The position numbers and the translations under genes were made by a program. 64,000 nt of DNA, from positions 2,809,001-2,873,000 of the forward strand of contig NZ_CP058649.1 in NCBI RefSeq assembly GCF_018141445.1. Reading direction: 5' to 3'. Of the stretch, positions 34,919 through 45,448 are shown piece after piece. Origin of the DNA: Vallitalea pronyensis (lineage in GTDB: Bacteria; Bacillota; Clostridia; Lachnospirales; Vallitaleaceae). Each line of letters begins with the position of its first letter. Within the stretch, counting starts at the first letter, position 1. The notes under the pieces were generated by a model. It was not told where the DNA came from. It was given only the letters and a program-made list of their open reading frames with translations, and made no database searches.

Positions 34919-37147
34919 ATGAAAATATATGTCGATATTATTGTGGATATTTCCCACTCAAGCTTAGACCGAATATTTCAATATCGTATTCCTAAAAGCT
35001 TAATGGATGAAATACAAGTTGGTATGGTGGTCAACATACCATTTGGGAAAGGTAACAAACAGATAAAAGGTTATGTCATTGGTTTATCAGATACAACGGA
35101 CTATGATGTGACGAAGATTAAGGAAGTCATCAGTATAGCTTCTGATAGTGTATCCATAGAGTCTCATTTAATCAGTCTTGCAGCTTGGATGAAAGAACGT
35201 TATGGCTGCACGGTAAGGTCAGCACTAAAGGTACTACTGCCTGTTAATCGTAAAGTTCATGAAAAAGTGAATAAAGAAATTATACGATTAGTGGATGAAG
35301 AGACATTACAAAAGGCAATAGATGCATGGAAACAGAAAAAATATCATGGGCTCTATCGAGCAGGCGAGTATCTGATGCACCATAAAAAAGTCATGCAGGA
35401 TCAGATGACCAAAGATATAAAAGTGACAACAGCTGTACTGAAGAACTTAGAGAAAAAAGGTATTGTTCAGATAAAGGAGCAAGGTATATATAGAAATCCA
35501 TATGGAATAGGTATCAAGCCAACGGATAAAATAAAGGCCAATAAAGAACAGCAACGTATTATTAATGAGATAAATAACCACTTAGGTGAGGAAAATAAGA
35601 TTTTTCTTATACACGGCATTACAGGTAGTGGAAAAACAGAAGTATACATGCAGATTATTGATAAAGTCATCAGTGAAGGCAAGCAAGCCATTGTGCTTAT
35701 ACCAGAAATTGCACTCACACCACAAACAGTAAAAAGATTCATCGCTAGATTCGGTCATCGTGTGGGCGTTATGCACAGTAAACTATCTCAAGGAGAACGA
35801 TATGACCAGTGGCGGAGGGCTACAGAAGGTGATATTGATATTATGATTGGGCCAAGGTCAGCCGTCTTCACACCTTTTAGTCGATTAGGAATTGTCATCA
35901 TTGACGAAGAACATGAGATGACCTACAAGTCAGAAACTTCGCCGAAATATCATGCGAGAGAAGTGGCAATCCAAAGAGGTGAGATGACAGGTGCAACCGT
36001 GGTGCTTGGGTCTGCTACACCTTGCTTAGAGAGTTATCATATGGCTCAAAAAGGTCATTACACGTTAGTCACCTTGAAAGAAAAAGCAGCAACGTCTCAT
36101 TCATTGCAAGTGGATGTTGTGGATATGCGAGAAGAATTAGCTAACGGTAACAAATCCATTTTTAGCCAAGCATTAAAAATAGCTATCATGGATAAACTTG
36201 AGAGAAACGAGCAAATCATTCTCTTTCTAAATAGAAGAGGTTATGCAAGATTTGTTTCCTGTCGTCAATGTGGTTATGTGGTAAAATGTGATCATTGTGA
36301 TATACCTTATACGTATCATGCTACAGGCGCTCAATTAATATGCCACTATTGTGGGAAAACCATCAACATGGTAAAAAAATGCCCTGCATGTGAATCAAAA
36401 TACATTAAGCAATTCGGTATTGGTACCCAGCAGGTGGAAGACTTAACCAAGCGGGAATTCCCTCAGGCAAATATACTCAGAATGGATTTAGACACGACCA
36501 CGAAAAAAAATAGTTATGATACGATATTAGGTAGTTTCAGAGATGGAAAAGCAGATATCCTCATTGGTACACAGATGATTGCCAAAGGACATGATTTTCC
36601 GAAGGTGACATTAGTAGGCGTCATAGCTGCTGATTTATCCTTATACATGAGTGATTTTCGAGCCTCAGAGCGAACGTTTCAACTGTTGACTCAGGTAACA
36701 GGAAGAGCAGGGCGGAGTATACTGCAAGGAAGAGCCATCATACAATCTTATACACCGGATCATTACAGCATTACTTGTGCTAAGGAACAAGATTATGAGG
36801 GCTTTTATGAAGCAGAAATCATGTATCGACAATTAATGGGTTATCCGCCATTTTCGAACCTATTGGTCCTATTGCTTCAATCAAAGCATGAAAAAGAATT
36901 GATAACACGTTCGTTTGAACTGGCTCGAGATATTGGGTTAGTCGCACCGGGACTTGGTATCGAAGTTATTGGACCATCGCCTGCCAACCTATCCAAGATA
37001 AATCATACATATCGTCGTGTTATTTTATTAAAAACGAAGGATTATAAGACACTTACCCTATTTTTTAATAAATATATGCACCGATTACATGTTAAATATA
37101 ATGATATAACCATTCAGTGGGATATGAATCCGTTAATTTCATATTAG
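34919..37147 (+). CDS. priA: Primosomal protein N' (replication restart helicase PriA)
   Basis: The 742-residue helicase reloads the replication machinery at stalled forks. It shows the N-terminal DNA-binding domain (DIIVDISHSSLDRIFQYRIP), Walker A GITGSGKTEVY, the DEEH box in IIDEEHEMTYK, a zinc-binding insert with CRQC, CDHC, CHYC and CPAC pairs, and helicase motif QVTGRAGRS. The eight cysteines for two zinc ions are intact. It is the first gene of a run in which def, fmt, rsmB, rlmN, prpC, prkC, rsgA and rpe follow with small gaps or overlaps. Confidence 0.97.
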   Translation: MKIYVDIIVDISHSSLDRIFQYRIPKSLMDEIQVGMVVNIPFGKGNKQIKGYVIGLSDTTDYDVTKIKEVISIASDSVSIESHLISLAAWMKERYGCTVRSALKVLLPVNRKVHEKVNKEIIRLVDEETLQKAIDAWKQKKYHGLYRAGEYLMHHKKVMQDQMTKDIKVTTAVLKNLEKKGIVQIKEQGIYRNPYGIGIKPTDKIKANKEQQRIINEINNHLGEENKIFLIHGITGSGKTEVYMQIIDKVISEGKQAIVLIPEIALTPQTVKRFIARFGHRVGVMHSKLSQGERYDQWRRATEGDIDIMIGPRSAVFTPFSRLGIVIIDEEHEMTYKSETSPKYHAREVAIQRGEMTGATVVLGSATPCLESYHMAQKGHYTLVTLKEKAATSHSLQVDVVDMREELANGNKSIFSQALKIAIMDKLERNEQIILFLNRRGYARFVSCRQCGYVVKCDHCDIPYTYHATGAQLICHYCGKTINMVKKCPACESKYIKQFGIGTQQVEDLTKREFPQANILRMDLDTTTKKNSYDTILGSFRDGKADILIGTQMIAKGHDFPKVTLVGVIAADLSLYMSDFRASERTFQLLTQVTGRAGRSILQGRAIIQSYTPDHYSITCAKEQDYEGFYEAEIMYRQLMGYPPFSNLLVLLLQSKHEKELITRSFELARDIGLVAPGLGIEVIGPSPANLSKINHTYRRVILLKTKDYKTLTLFFNKYMHRLHVKYNDITIQWDMNPLISY

Positions 37148-37172
37148 CGATAATGATAAGGAGTGAAGCGTA

Positions 37173-37634
37173 ATGGCTTTAAGACAAATTAGAACAGAAG
37201 GCGACGAGATTTTAAGAAAACGATCAAAAGAAGTATCAAAAATTACCCGGAATGTCAAGATACTTGCAGAAGATATGCTTGAAACCATGGAACATGCTAG
37301 TGGTGTAGGATTGGCAGCACCACAAGTAGGTATACTCAAGCGTATGGTGGTTATAAATGTAGGAGAAGGACCATTGGTGCTTATAAACCCTGAGATTATT
37401 GAAACCAAGGGGGAGCAAACCAATCTTGAAGCTTGTTTAAGTGTGCCAGGTAAGGCTGGAGAAGTTAAGCGTCCAACTTATGTGAAAGTACAAGCACAGA
37501 ATATTGAGGGTGAAACCTTTATGGTTGAGGGTACAGAACTATTGGCCATTGCGTTATGTCATGAGATCGACCATCTTGATGGTAGATTGTTTATTGATAT
37601 AGCTGAAAACATAGAAGAAGAGCAAAGGAGTTGA
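37173..37634 (+). CDS. def: Peptide deformylase
   Basis: The 153-residue metalloenzyme removes the formyl group from new proteins. All three motifs are present: [10 protein letters not shown] (44-53), EACLSVPG with metal ligand C88, and HEIDH with ligands H130 and H134 and catalytic E131. It lies directly before fmt, which adds the formyl group to initiator tRNA; the def-fmt pairing is widely conserved. AAGGAG precedes the ATG. Confidence 0.96.
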   Translation: MALRQIRTEGDEILRKRSKEVSKITRNVKILAEDMLETMEHASGVGLAAPQVGILKRMVVINVGEGPLVLINPEIIETKGEQTNLEACLSVPGKAGEVKRPTYVKVQAQNIEGETFMVEGTELLAIALCHEIDHLDGRLFIDIAENIEEEQRS

Positions 37635-37638
37635 TCAT

Positions 37639-38577
37639 TTGAAGATTGTATTTATGGGAACTCCTGATTTTTCAGTGCCAACCTTACAGGAGTTAATAGG
37701 TTCAGAACATGAGGTTGTCGCTGTGGTAACAAAACCAGATAAGCCTAAGGGCAGAGGGAAAAAAGTGGTGTGTACACCGGTGAAAGAAGTGGCTATAGCC
37801 CATCATATACCCGTATATCAGCCTAAGAAATTGCGAGAAGAAGATTTTATACAGGCCATGGAAACCATTAATCCAGATGTGATGATTGTCATTGCTTTTG
37901 GTCAGATACTGCCTAAGCGTATTTTAAACTTGCCCAAGTATGGTTGTATTAATGTGCATGCCTCATTATTACCTAAATATAGAGGAGCGGGACCTATTCA
38001 GTGGTCCATTATAAACGGTGAGTCAGAGACAGGTGTTACCACCATGTATATGGATGTAGGTATTGATACAGGCGATATGATTCACAAAGAAGTGGTTAAG
38101 ATTGAAGACACCGATACAGGTGGTACCCTTCATGATAAATTATCCGTTGTAGGTGCAAAGTTATTAATAAAAACGTTAAAAGAAGTGGCACAGCATACTG
38201 CACCTAGAGAAAAACAGGATGATAGTCTTTCGAATTATGCACCCATGCTGGAAAAAAGCTTAGGTAATATTGATTGGGAAAAAGATGCAGCCAAGATAGA
38301 GTTACTTGTTAGAGGCCTTAATCCTTGGCCAAGTGCGTACACGTATCTTGGCAATAAAATATTGAAAATATGGTCAGCAACGGTCATTGAGGAAACGATT
38401 TCAGGCGTACCAGGTGAGATTGTTAAGAAAACCAAAGAAGGTTTTATTGTAAAATGTGGACAGAAGAGTCTACTATTAAATGAGGTTCAGTTACAAGGTA
38501 AGAAGAGGATGACAGCAGATGCCTTCCTTCGTGGCTATGATGTAAAATTAGGTGAAATACTTGGCAGACGATGTTAA
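37639..38577 (+). CDS. fmt: Methionyl-tRNA formyltransferase
   Basis: The 312-residue enzyme moves a formyl group from 10-formyl-tetrahydrofolate to Met-tRNA. The start is TTG 37639, eight bases after AAAGGAG, giving the family N-terminus MKIVFMGTPDFSVPTL. The catalytic region reads NVHASLLPKYRGAGPIQWS followed by GVTTMYMDVGIDTGD, with the conserved Asn, His and Asp present. The C-terminal OB-like domain follows. It starts four bases after the def stop and is followed by rsmB after 15 bases. Confidence 0.96.
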   Translation: MKIVFMGTPDFSVPTLQELIGSEHEVVAVVTKPDKPKGRGKKVVCTPVKEVAIAHHIPVYQPKKLREEDFIQAMETINPDVMIVIAFGQILPKRILNLPKYGCINVHASLLPKYRGAGPIQWSIINGESETGVTTMYMDVGIDTGDMIHKEVVKIEDTDTGGTLHDKLSVVGAKLLIKTLKEVAQHTAPREKQDDSLSNYAPMLEKSLGNIDWEKDAAKIELLVRGLNPWPSAYTYLGNKILKIWSATVIEETISGVPGEIVKKTKEGFIVKCGQKSLLLNEVQLQGKKRMTADAFLRGYDVKLGEILGRRC

Positions 38578-38592
38578 TCAATAGGAGATACT

Positions 38593-39975
38593 ATGGCAAA
38601 TCAAAATCAGCTTAAGACACAAGTGAATACAAGAAATATAGCCCTTACCATATTACAAAGTATTTTCCAGGATCAGGCATATACCCATGTAGCCATTGAT
38701 CACTATTTTAAGATGCACAAGGGATTATCCAAACAGGATAGAGCTTTTATTACGCGATTAGTTGAGGGAACCGTTGAACACTGTATCACCCTTGATTATA
38801 TCATTAATCAATTTTCCAAAACCAAGACACCTAAGATGAAAAAAATAATTCTATATATTCTTCGATTAGCCGTATATCAAATAAAGTATATGGATAAAGT
38901 ACCAATATCAGCTATTTGTAATGAAGCCGTAAAACTTACGAAAAAAAGGAAATTTCATCCATTATCAGGTTTTGTTAACGGTGTTTTAAGGACTATTGGA
39001 AGAAAGCTTGATGAGGTTGTTTACCCCAAAGAGGTCCATGATCCCATCCAGTATCTATCCATCATGTATTCCTTTCCTGAATGGTTAATCAGACTTTGGT
39101 TAAAACACTATCCTTATGATACGGTCAAAGAGATGTGCGAGAATAGTAACAAAACAGTGGATACAACCATTCGATGTAATACAACACGTACAACAGCCTA
39201 TGCACTAAAAAAAGAGCTGGAAGCCGAGAACATTACAGTGGAACAGGGTTATCTCTTGGACGATGCGCTTCATATTAAAGATTATGACCACTTAAGAGCT
39301 GTACAGGCTTTTAAAGAAGGGAAATTCTCAGTGCAAGACGAAAGTTCCATGCTTGTTGGGCATCTTGCCAGTCCTAAAAATGGACAACGGATTATGGATG
39401 TATGCGCTGCTCCTGGAGGAAAAAGCACCCATGTTGCCGAATTAATGGGTAATACAGGACAGGTCCTAGCAAGGGATATATACCCTAAGAAATTAGAACT
39501 ACTTGAAGAAAATGTTAAAAGATTACACTTGAAAAATGTAGAGATACAAGCGTATAATGCATTAGAGATTGATAAGGATATGGTTGGTCAGGCAGATATT
39601 GTACTGGTAGATGCACCATGTTCCGGGCTTGGTATCATACGTAAAAAACCCGATATACGCTATAACATACATGAAGAAGGTATCAAGGAATTAGTGTGTC
39701 TACAAAAAGACATATTAAAAGTGGTACAGCAGTATGTAAAACCAGAAGGCATACTGATGTATAGTACATGTACCGTTAATCCAGAAGAGAATCAGAATAA
39801 TGTAACATGGTTTACCCGCAATTATCCATTTGATCTTGTACCCATACAAGATGAATTACCAGAACCTTTAGAGGAAGATGAACGTGGCATGATTCAATTA
39901 TTGCCTGGATTTCACCATACAGACGGCTTTTTTATAGCCAAGTTAAAAAAGAGAGCGGTAGACTTATATGAATGA
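38593..39975 (+). CDS. rsmB: 16S rRNA (cytosine-967-C5) methyltransferase RsmB
   Basis: The 460-residue protein has an N-terminal NusB-like RNA-binding domain (about 10-145) and a C-terminal SAM methyltransferase. The SAM motif VCAAPGGKSTH, the first catalytic cysteine region DAPCSGLGIIRKKPDI and the second, YSTCTVNPEENQ, are all present. It makes m5C967 in 16S rRNA. Its end overlaps the rlmN start by eight bases, so the two rRNA modification genes are coupled. Confidence 0.95.
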   Translation: MANQNQLKTQVNTRNIALTILQSIFQDQAYTHVAIDHYFKMHKGLSKQDRAFITRLVEGTVEHCITLDYIINQFSKTKTPKMKKIILYILRLAVYQIKYMDKVPISAICNEAVKLTKKRKFHPLSGFVNGVLRTIGRKLDEVVYPKEVHDPIQYLSIMYSFPEWLIRLWLKHYPYDTVKEMCENSNKTVDTTIRCNTTRTTAYALKKELEAENITVEQGYLLDDALHIKDYDHLRAVQAFKEGKFSVQDESSMLVGHLASPKNGQRIMDVCAAPGGKSTHVAELMGNTGQVLARDIYPKKLELLEENVKRLHLKNVEIQAYNALEIDKDMVGQADIVLVDAPCSGLGIIRKKPDIRYNIHEEGIKELVCLQKDILKVVQQYVKPEGILMYSTCTVNPEENQNNVTWFTRNYPFDLVPIQDELPEPLEEDERGMIQLLPGFHHTDGFFIAKLKKRAVDLYE

Positions 39976-41050
39976 GAATATGCAGCGATTAGGTGGTAAA
40001 GTGGATATATTATCCCTATCACTAAGTGAACTTGAAACCCTATTGGTTTCAATGAATGAGAAGAAATTTAGAGCTAAGCAGATATACAGTTGGTTACATG
40101 AAAAGAGGGTGACTTCTTTTCAGGCAATGACAAATATCGCTCAGGCTTTACAACATAAATTAGAAGAACAATGTGCACTCATTCCATTACAGGCCATTAG
40201 ACAATTCGTGTCACAAGATGGTACCATCAAGTATCTTCTAAAATTACATGATGGTCATGTGGTTGAAAGTGTTTTTATGACATATAAACATGGGAATTCT
40301 GTCTGCATATCATCCCAAGTTGGGTGTCGTATGGGATGCCGTTTTTGTGCATCAACCATTGGAGGCTTAGAAAGGCAGTTACATGCATCTGAGATGCTTG
40401 GTCAAGTATATGCCATTAACCAACTAAGCGGTAAACGGCTATCCAATATTGTCATCATGGGGACAGGCGAACCCTTAGACAATTATGATGCATTAGTATC
40501 TTTTATACGTCTTGTCACCAGCAATGAAGGCATGGGGATTAGTCAACGGAACATAACCGTTTCAACTTGTGGTATAATAGATAGAATCTATGATTTAGCA
40601 GAGGAAGATTTGAAGATTACACTAGCCATATCCTTACATGCACCGAATCAAACCATAAGAAAAACCATGATGCCCATAGCAAGTCAGTATGATTATGATA
40701 AGCTTATTCAAGCTTGTAAGGATTATGTCCATAAAACGAAGCGACGAATAACCTTTGAATACAGCTTGATAAAAGGTGTTAATGATTCAAAAGAATGTGC
40801 CATGGCGTTAGCTGGTGTGTTACAAGGTATCTTATGTCATGTGAATCTTATTCCTGTTAATACCATTGAGGAAAGAGATTATCGACATAGCAGTTTGGAT
40901 ACCATACAAGCATTCAAACATCTATTAGAAAAAAGACACATTAATGCCACCATTAGACGTGAACTTGGAAGCGATATTAATGCAGCGTGTGGCCAATTAA
41001 GACGAACTTATACACATGACAAAAATCAAAATAAAAATGAAACCGATTAA
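39968..41050 (+). CDS. rlmN: 23S rRNA/tRNA adenine-C2 methyltransferase RlmN
   Basis: The 360-residue radical-SAM enzyme methylates C2 of A2503 in 23S rRNA and A37 in some tRNAs. The iron-sulfur motif is C-x3-C-x2-C (CRMGCRFC), next to the MGTGEPLDN motif, and the C-terminal catalytic cysteine sits in NAACGQLR. The Cfr-type resistance variant cannot be ruled out by motif alone, but the gene position beside rsmB and prpC is that of housekeeping rlmN. Confidence 0.95.
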   Translation: MNENMQRLGGKVDILSLSLSELETLLVSMNEKKFRAKQIYSWLHEKRVTSFQAMTNIAQALQHKLEEQCALIPLQAIRQFVSQDGTIKYLLKLHDGHVVESVFMTYKHGNSVCISSQVGCRMGCRFCASTIGGLERQLHASEMLGQVYAINQLSGKRLSNIVIMGTGEPLDNYDALVSFIRLVTSNEGMGISQRNITVSTCGIIDRIYDLAEEDLKITLAISLHAPNQTIRKTMMPIASQYDYDKLIQACKDYVHKTKRRITFEYSLIKGVNDSKECAMALAGVLQGILCHVNLIPVNTIEERDYRHSSLDTIQAFKHLLEKRHINATIRRELGSDINAACGQLRRTYTHDKNQNKNETD

Positions 41051-41062
41051 ATAGGAGGCCCT

Positions 41063-41785
41063 ATGAAAGCTATTGGAAGGACCCATAAAGGGAAAATTAG
41101 AAGTATTAATCAGGATAGTTTTTATATTTCTAATGAAGCAGTTGGCAACCTCCCCAACCTATATATTATTGCTGATGGGATGGGAGGACATAAAGCAGGC
41201 GAATATGCTTCACTGTGTGCTGTGGAAGAATTCTTGAATTATACCAAGACACATCACCACGAACATGTAAAAGATGCTTTTACGTCAGGCATACATTACA
41301 TAAATGATTTTATCTACAAAAAATCATTATCCAATGAAAGTTACCATGGAATGGGTACGACTTTTATTGTAAGCTCCATTAAAGATAATTGTCTTCATGT
41401 GGCCAATGTTGGCGACAGTCGATTATATTTAATTAACGATACCATTGCTCAGATTACTGAAGATCACTCCTTAGTAGAAGAAATGATTAAATGCGGTGAA
41501 CTCACAAGAGGAGAAGAGCGGAATCATCCTAATAAAAATATTATTACCAGGGCTGTTGGGGTTGACGAACATGTTGAATGTGATATATTTACACTGAATG
41601 TTTCCAATGACGAATTTATATTGATGTGCTCGGACGGTTTGACCAATATGCTAGAAGATGATAAAATTCTACGTGTTGTAGAATCGAATCAGACATTAGA
41701 GGATAAACTTGATGAGCTCATAGAACTGGCATTGAATAACGGAGGAACAGATAACATAGCAGCTGTTCTTATAAAAGGGGAATGA
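41063..41785 (+). CDS. prpC: PP2C-type Ser/Thr phosphatase (PrpC/Stp)
   Basis: The 240-residue metal-dependent phosphatase reverses phosphorylation by the PrkC kinase encoded next door. PP2C motifs are visible: RSINQDSFY, ADGMGGHKAGEYAS with the metal aspartate, GTTFIVSSI, NVGDSRLYLI, ITEDHSLVEE, and MCSDGLTNM plus GGTDNIAAVL at the end. It is cytoplasmic. The kinase gene starts 11 bases later, the usual arrangement in Firmicutes. Confidence 0.95.
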   Translation: MKAIGRTHKGKIRSINQDSFYISNEAVGNLPNLYIIADGMGGHKAGEYASLCAVEEFLNYTKTHHHEHVKDAFTSGIHYINDFIYKKSLSNESYHGMGTTFIVSSIKDNCLHVANVGDSRLYLINDTIAQITEDHSLVEEMIKCGELTRGEERNHPNKNIITRAVGVDEHVECDIFTLNVSNDEFILMCSDGLTNMLEDDKILRVVESNQTLEDKLDELIELALNNGGTDNIAAVLIKGE

Positions 41786-41796
41786 GGTGAAACCAG

Positions 41797-43734
41797 ATGT
41801 TGCAACCAGGCGTAATTTTAAGTGGTCGTTATGAAATCATTGAAAAAATTGGATCAGGCGGTATGTCCATTGTCTATAAAGCAAAATGTAATAAGTTAGA
41901 GCGTTTTGTAGCTGTAAAAGTTCTTCGTGATGAATTCTGTACAGATGAAGAATTTGTTCGACGGTTCAAAGTGGAAGCACAATCTGCTGCTAGCCTATCC
42001 CATCATAATATTGTGAACATATACGATGTAGGAAATGATAAAAAAATCTATTATATTGTGATGGAGTTATTAGAGGGTATCACCCTCAAAGAGTATATAA
42101 AAAATAATGCGCCATTATCCGATACTGAAACAATTAAGATTGCTGCATCCATTGCTTCTGCATTGGAGCATGCTCATGACAACCATATCATACATAGAGA
42201 TATCAAACCACAAAATATCATCATTACAAAAGATGGTATTGCAAAAGTTGCTGATTTTGGTATCGCTAGAGTATCCACAGATACAACCATTGTCGTACCC
42301 TCTAATGCAAGTGGGTCTGTTCATTATATTTCACCAGAACAAGCGAGAGGTGGTTTTAGCGATGAAAAAAGCGATCTATATTCCCTAGGTATAACCATGT
42401 ATGAGATGGCTACAGGAACGTTGCCTTATCAAGCAGAGAGCCCTGTTTCTGTAGCATTACAACATATTCATGAAGACTTGCCAAAACCAAGTGAAAAAAA
42501 TGATGAAATAGGTAAATGTCTTGAATCCATTATCATAAAAGCAACCCTCAAAAAAGCAGAGTTCAGGTATTCCAGTGCAGCAGAATTGATGAGTGACCTG
42601 AAAAAAGCAAATCTGACACCAGAAGAGAATTTTGTTAATATACGTGGGGTGGACGACGATGCACCTACTCTTTTTATGTCGGACCATGACATGGAGAAAA
42701 TATGGAGTGAAGAAGAAAAACAAAAAGAAAAAAGAAGAGAGACAACGGATAAACCCAAATCCATGATAGAAAAGGTTGTTGTATTCATGGGTATCATCTC
42801 TGCCATCGTATTCGTCTCCATTGTATCCTTTTTACTATATAATGGATTAAAAGATAAAATTGCACCACCTAAAAAGATAAGTGTCCCAGCATTACAAGGG
42901 TATGATATTAAAGAGGCAGAAGAGATATTAGAAGAGCATATGTTGGGCAAGTTTATCAAGGAAGAACGCTATGATGATCAATATGCCCTTAATGAAATCA
43001 TTGAGCAAGAACCTCAAAAGGACACTTTAGTGGATAAGAATGAGGTGGTTTCCCTTGTTGTCAGCAAGGGTCCGCCAATGTGTACCGTTCCTGATGTAAC
43101 GAACTTTAAGTTCACCACAGCTCAGGATAGGATTCGTAAAGAAAATTTAAAATCGAAAATCATTACGGAAGATCATGATATTGTTGAAACAGGTAATGTT
43201 ATTAGGCAAAGCCCAATAGGTAATACAAAGCTTAGAAAAAATGAATTGGTGACCATTTACGTGAGTAATGGTAAAAAAGAAATTGAGGTACGGGTTCCAA
43301 AAATTGAAGGCTTAACGCTCAGCAAAGCAGAGAGTAATTTAAATAGTAGAAACTTAGAAATCGGTGCCACAACCTATACACATCACGATACCATACCAAA
43401 AGGGATTATCATTAGTCAGAATGTCAAAGAAGATGAAATGGTTAAAGAAGACTATGAAATTGATGTGGTCATTAGTTTAGGTAGAAAGATTACTTATATC
43501 GAAACACTAAGTGTACCGGATTTACTTGCGACAGGTCAGACGGAAGGTCATGTAAAATTGGTTCTTGTGAATAAAGGTGAGGAAAATGTTGTCTTTAAAA
43601 AATTAGTCAAATATGAAGATTTTCCACTGAGTGTAATGGTTACAGGCGAAGGTGAAGCTGTGTTAAAAGCATACCTTGATGACGTATTTCAATACGAAGA
43701 AACATTTATTTTTACCAAGGAGGTTGGTGAATGA
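41797..43734 (+). CDS. prkC: Ser/Thr protein kinase with PASTA domains (PrkC/PknB)
   Basis: The 645-residue membrane kinase senses cell-wall fragments or lipid II and phosphorylates translation, wall and division proteins. The kinase domain shows GSGGMSIVY, lysine K41, HRDIKPQN (D135) and DFG (153-155). One membrane helix spans about 327-349, followed by three PASTA repeats (about 361-427, 430-497 and 500-570) and a non-PASTA tail of about 70 residues that looks like a beta domain. In spore formers PrkC can also trigger germination in response to muropeptides. Its end overlaps rsgA by four bases. Confidence 0.95.
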   Translation: MLQPGVILSGRYEIIEKIGSGGMSIVYKAKCNKLERFVAVKVLRDEFCTDEEFVRRFKVEAQSAASLSHHNIVNIYDVGNDKKIYYIVMELLEGITLKEYIKNNAPLSDTETIKIAASIASALEHAHDNHIIHRDIKPQNIIITKDGIAKVADFGIARVSTDTTIVVPSNASGSVHYISPEQARGGFSDEKSDLYSLGITMYEMATGTLPYQAESPVSVALQHIHEDLPKPSEKNDEIGKCLESIIIKATLKKAEFRYSSAAELMSDLKKANLTPEENFVNIRGVDDDAPTLFMSDHDMEKIWSEEEKQKEKRRETTDKPKSMIEKVVVFMGIISAIVFVSIVSFLLYNGLKDKIAPPKKISVPALQGYDIKEAEEILEEHMLGKFIKEERYDDQYALNEIIEQEPQKDTLVDKNEVVSLVVSKGPPMCTVPDVTNFKFTTAQDRIRKENLKSKIITEDHDIVETGNVIRQSPIGNTKLRKNELVTIYVSNGKKEIEVRVPKIEGLTLSKAESNLNSRNLEIGATTYTHHDTIPKGIIISQNVKEDEMVKEDYEIDVVISLGRKITYIETLSVPDLLATGQTEGHVKLVLVNKGEENVVFKKLVKYEDFPLSVMVTGEGEAVLKAYLDDVFQYEETFIFTKEVGE

Positions 43735-44609
43735 TAGGAAAGATCGTTAAAGGTATCGCAGGATTTTATTATATACACGTACCGGACAAAGGTGTCTATG
43801 AATGTAAAGCGCGGGGGATTTTTAGGAATCAAAAAATCAAACCTTATATTGGTGATAATGTGAAGATAGCTGTACTAGATGAGAAAGAAAAACTAGGAAA
43901 TGTTCTTGAAATCTTACCTAGAAAGAACAGTTTAGTTCGACCAACTGTAGCCAATATTGATCAAGCCGTTATTGTATTTGCTGTAGAGAATCCTAAACCC
44001 AGTTTTAATTTACTCGATCGTTTTTTGGTCATGGCACAGCGACAAGAAGTGAACCCTATCATTTGCTTTAATAAGATTGATACATTAAGCAAAGAGGACG
44101 TAAATGCCATCAAAGATGTATACAGCAACACAGGGTACCATATCATGCTAACCAGCGCTGTGGAAGAGATTGGTATATCGCCTCTAAAAGATATTTTATT
44201 TAACAAAACCACGGTTTTTGCTGGTCCATCAGGGGTTGGCAAATCGTCCATATTAAACCTCATTCAATCAGAAGAGATTCTTGAGACAGGAGAAGTCAGC
44301 CATAAGATTAAGCGGGGCAAGCATACAACACGACATGCGTCCTTATTGGCCTTTCACAAAGACAGTTATGTGGTGGATACACCTGGATTCAGTTCCTTGT
44401 TTATAGAAGATATGGAAAAAGAGGAATTAAAAGACTATTTTATAGAATTTCAACGTTATAAAGATGGATGTAAATTTGGTGGTTGTAATCACATCAGTGA
44501 ACCAAAATGTGCTGTCAAAAAAGCAGTGCAAGATGGTGAAATTAGTGAATCACGTTATAATAGTTATACCTTACTATATGAAGAATTAAAGGACATAAGG
44601 AGATGGTAA
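43731..44609 (+). CDS. rsgA: Small-subunit ribosome biogenesis GTPase RsgA
   Basis: The 292-residue GTPase aids late 30S subunit assembly. It has an OB fold, then a circularly permuted GTPase with G4 FNKID first and G1 GPSGVGKSS later, DTPGF as G3, and a zinc finger with [14 protein letters not shown]. It is translationally coupled to prkC by an ATGA overlap; RsgA is a known PrkC substrate in Bacillus, which fits the pairing. rpe starts one base after the stop. Confidence 0.96.
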   Translation: MIGKIVKGIAGFYYIHVPDKGVYECKARGIFRNQKIKPYIGDNVKIAVLDEKEKLGNVLEILPRKNSLVRPTVANIDQAVIVFAVENPKPSFNLLDRFLVMAQRQEVNPIICFNKIDTLSKEDVNAIKDVYSNTGYHIMLTSAVEEIGISPLKDILFNKTTVFAGPSGVGKSSILNLIQSEEILETGEVSHKIKRGKHTTRHASLLAFHKDSYVVDTPGFSSLFIEDMEKEELKDYFIEFQRYKDGCKFGGCNHISEPKCAVKKAVQDGEISESRYNSYTLLYEELKDIRRW

Positions 44610-44610
44610 C

Positions 44611-45264
44611 ATGATTAAATTAGCACCTTCCATACTATCAGCTGATTTTGCTAATCTTGGACAAGACATTCAGATGATTGATCAAGCAGGTTGTGACTAT
44701 ATTCATATCGATGTAATGGATGGTATGTTCGTACCGAATATATCGTTAGGTGTACCTGTCATTAAGCGTGTTCGTGAGTATACGGATAAGGTTTTTGATG
44801 TGCACCTGATGATCGAAGAGCCAAGTCGTTATATTGAGGCTTTTAAGAATGCAGGGGCAGATATCATTACCGTTCATGCTGAGGCTTGCAAGCATCTGCA
44901 TCGTGTTGTATCCCTTATCAAGAGTTATGGTATAAAAGCAGGGGTTTCATTAAATCCAGCCACACCCATTAGCGTCATTGAATATGTCATTGACCAGCTT
45001 GATATGGTTCTTGTTATGTCTGTTAATCCTGGATTTGGCGGACAAGCATTTATACCATCAGCACTTCATAAGATCAACGCCTTAAGAGATGTCATCTGTG
45101 GTAGAGGACTTACATGTGACATTGAAGTGGATGGTGGCGTAACCCTTGATAATGTAAAGTCCATCGTAGATGCTGGAGCGAATGTGATTGTCGCTGGATC
45201 AGCCATTTTTAATTGCGATGATGTGGAAAAGCGAATTAAGGCTTTTAGAGATGCTGCTGAATAA
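44611..45264 (+). CDS. rpe: Ribulose-phosphate 3-epimerase
   Basis: The 217-residue TIM-barrel enzyme interconverts ribulose-5-phosphate and xylulose-5-phosphate in the pentose phosphate pathway. Motifs include [14 protein letters not shown], the metal-binding [31 protein letters not shown] and EVDGGV. It ends the priA-rpe gene run and is followed by a terminator and the tandem repeats. A GGAG site lies in the end of rsgA. Confidence 0.96.
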   Translation: MIKLAPSILSADFANLGQDIQMIDQAGCDYIHIDVMDGMFVPNISLGVPVIKRVREYTDKVFDVHLMIEEPSRYIEAFKNAGADIITVHAEACKHLHRVVSLIKSYGIKAGVSLNPATPISVIEYVIDQLDMVLVMSVNPGFGGQAFIPSALHKINALRDVICGRGLTCDIEVDGGVTLDNVKSIVDAGANVIVAGSAIFNCDDVEKRIKAFRDAAE

Positions 45265-45287
45265 GTAGCCGTTTTAATAGATGTATG

Positions 45288-45327
45288 AAGGCTGTTTCAT
45301 ATGATGGGGATATGAAGCAGCTTTTTA
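45288..45327 (+). terminator. Terminator after rpe
   Basis: GCTGTTTCATAT pairs with ATATGAAGCAGC (one mismatch) and a five-T run follows. The arm resembles the GCTGTCTCA palindromes. Confidence 0.8.
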
Positions 45328-45329
45328 TT

Positions 45330-45448
45330 CTTATAGGAAAGTCTTCTGAATTTAGCATATCGAAGTAGAAGCGTTTTCATATGCGTAAATGAAACTTTCC
45401 TAACGCAACAACTTGCTTTGCAAGACGCGACGTAGTCGCTTTGTTCTT
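45330..45448. repeat. Multi-hairpin dispersed repeat, copy B
   Basis: The unit begins CTTATAGGAAAGT, has an inner stem of AGCATAT and ATATGC type, closes with ACTTTCCTAACG, and then carries the hairpins CTTGCTTTGCAAG and GCGACGTAGTCGC before ending TTTGTTCTT. Copy C follows directly with a 119-bp period. Confidence 0.8.

Noticed and set aside
42468..42959. 163-codon minus-strand frame inside prkC
   Set aside because: It mirrors the kinase/PASTA coding region and shows no independent signals.
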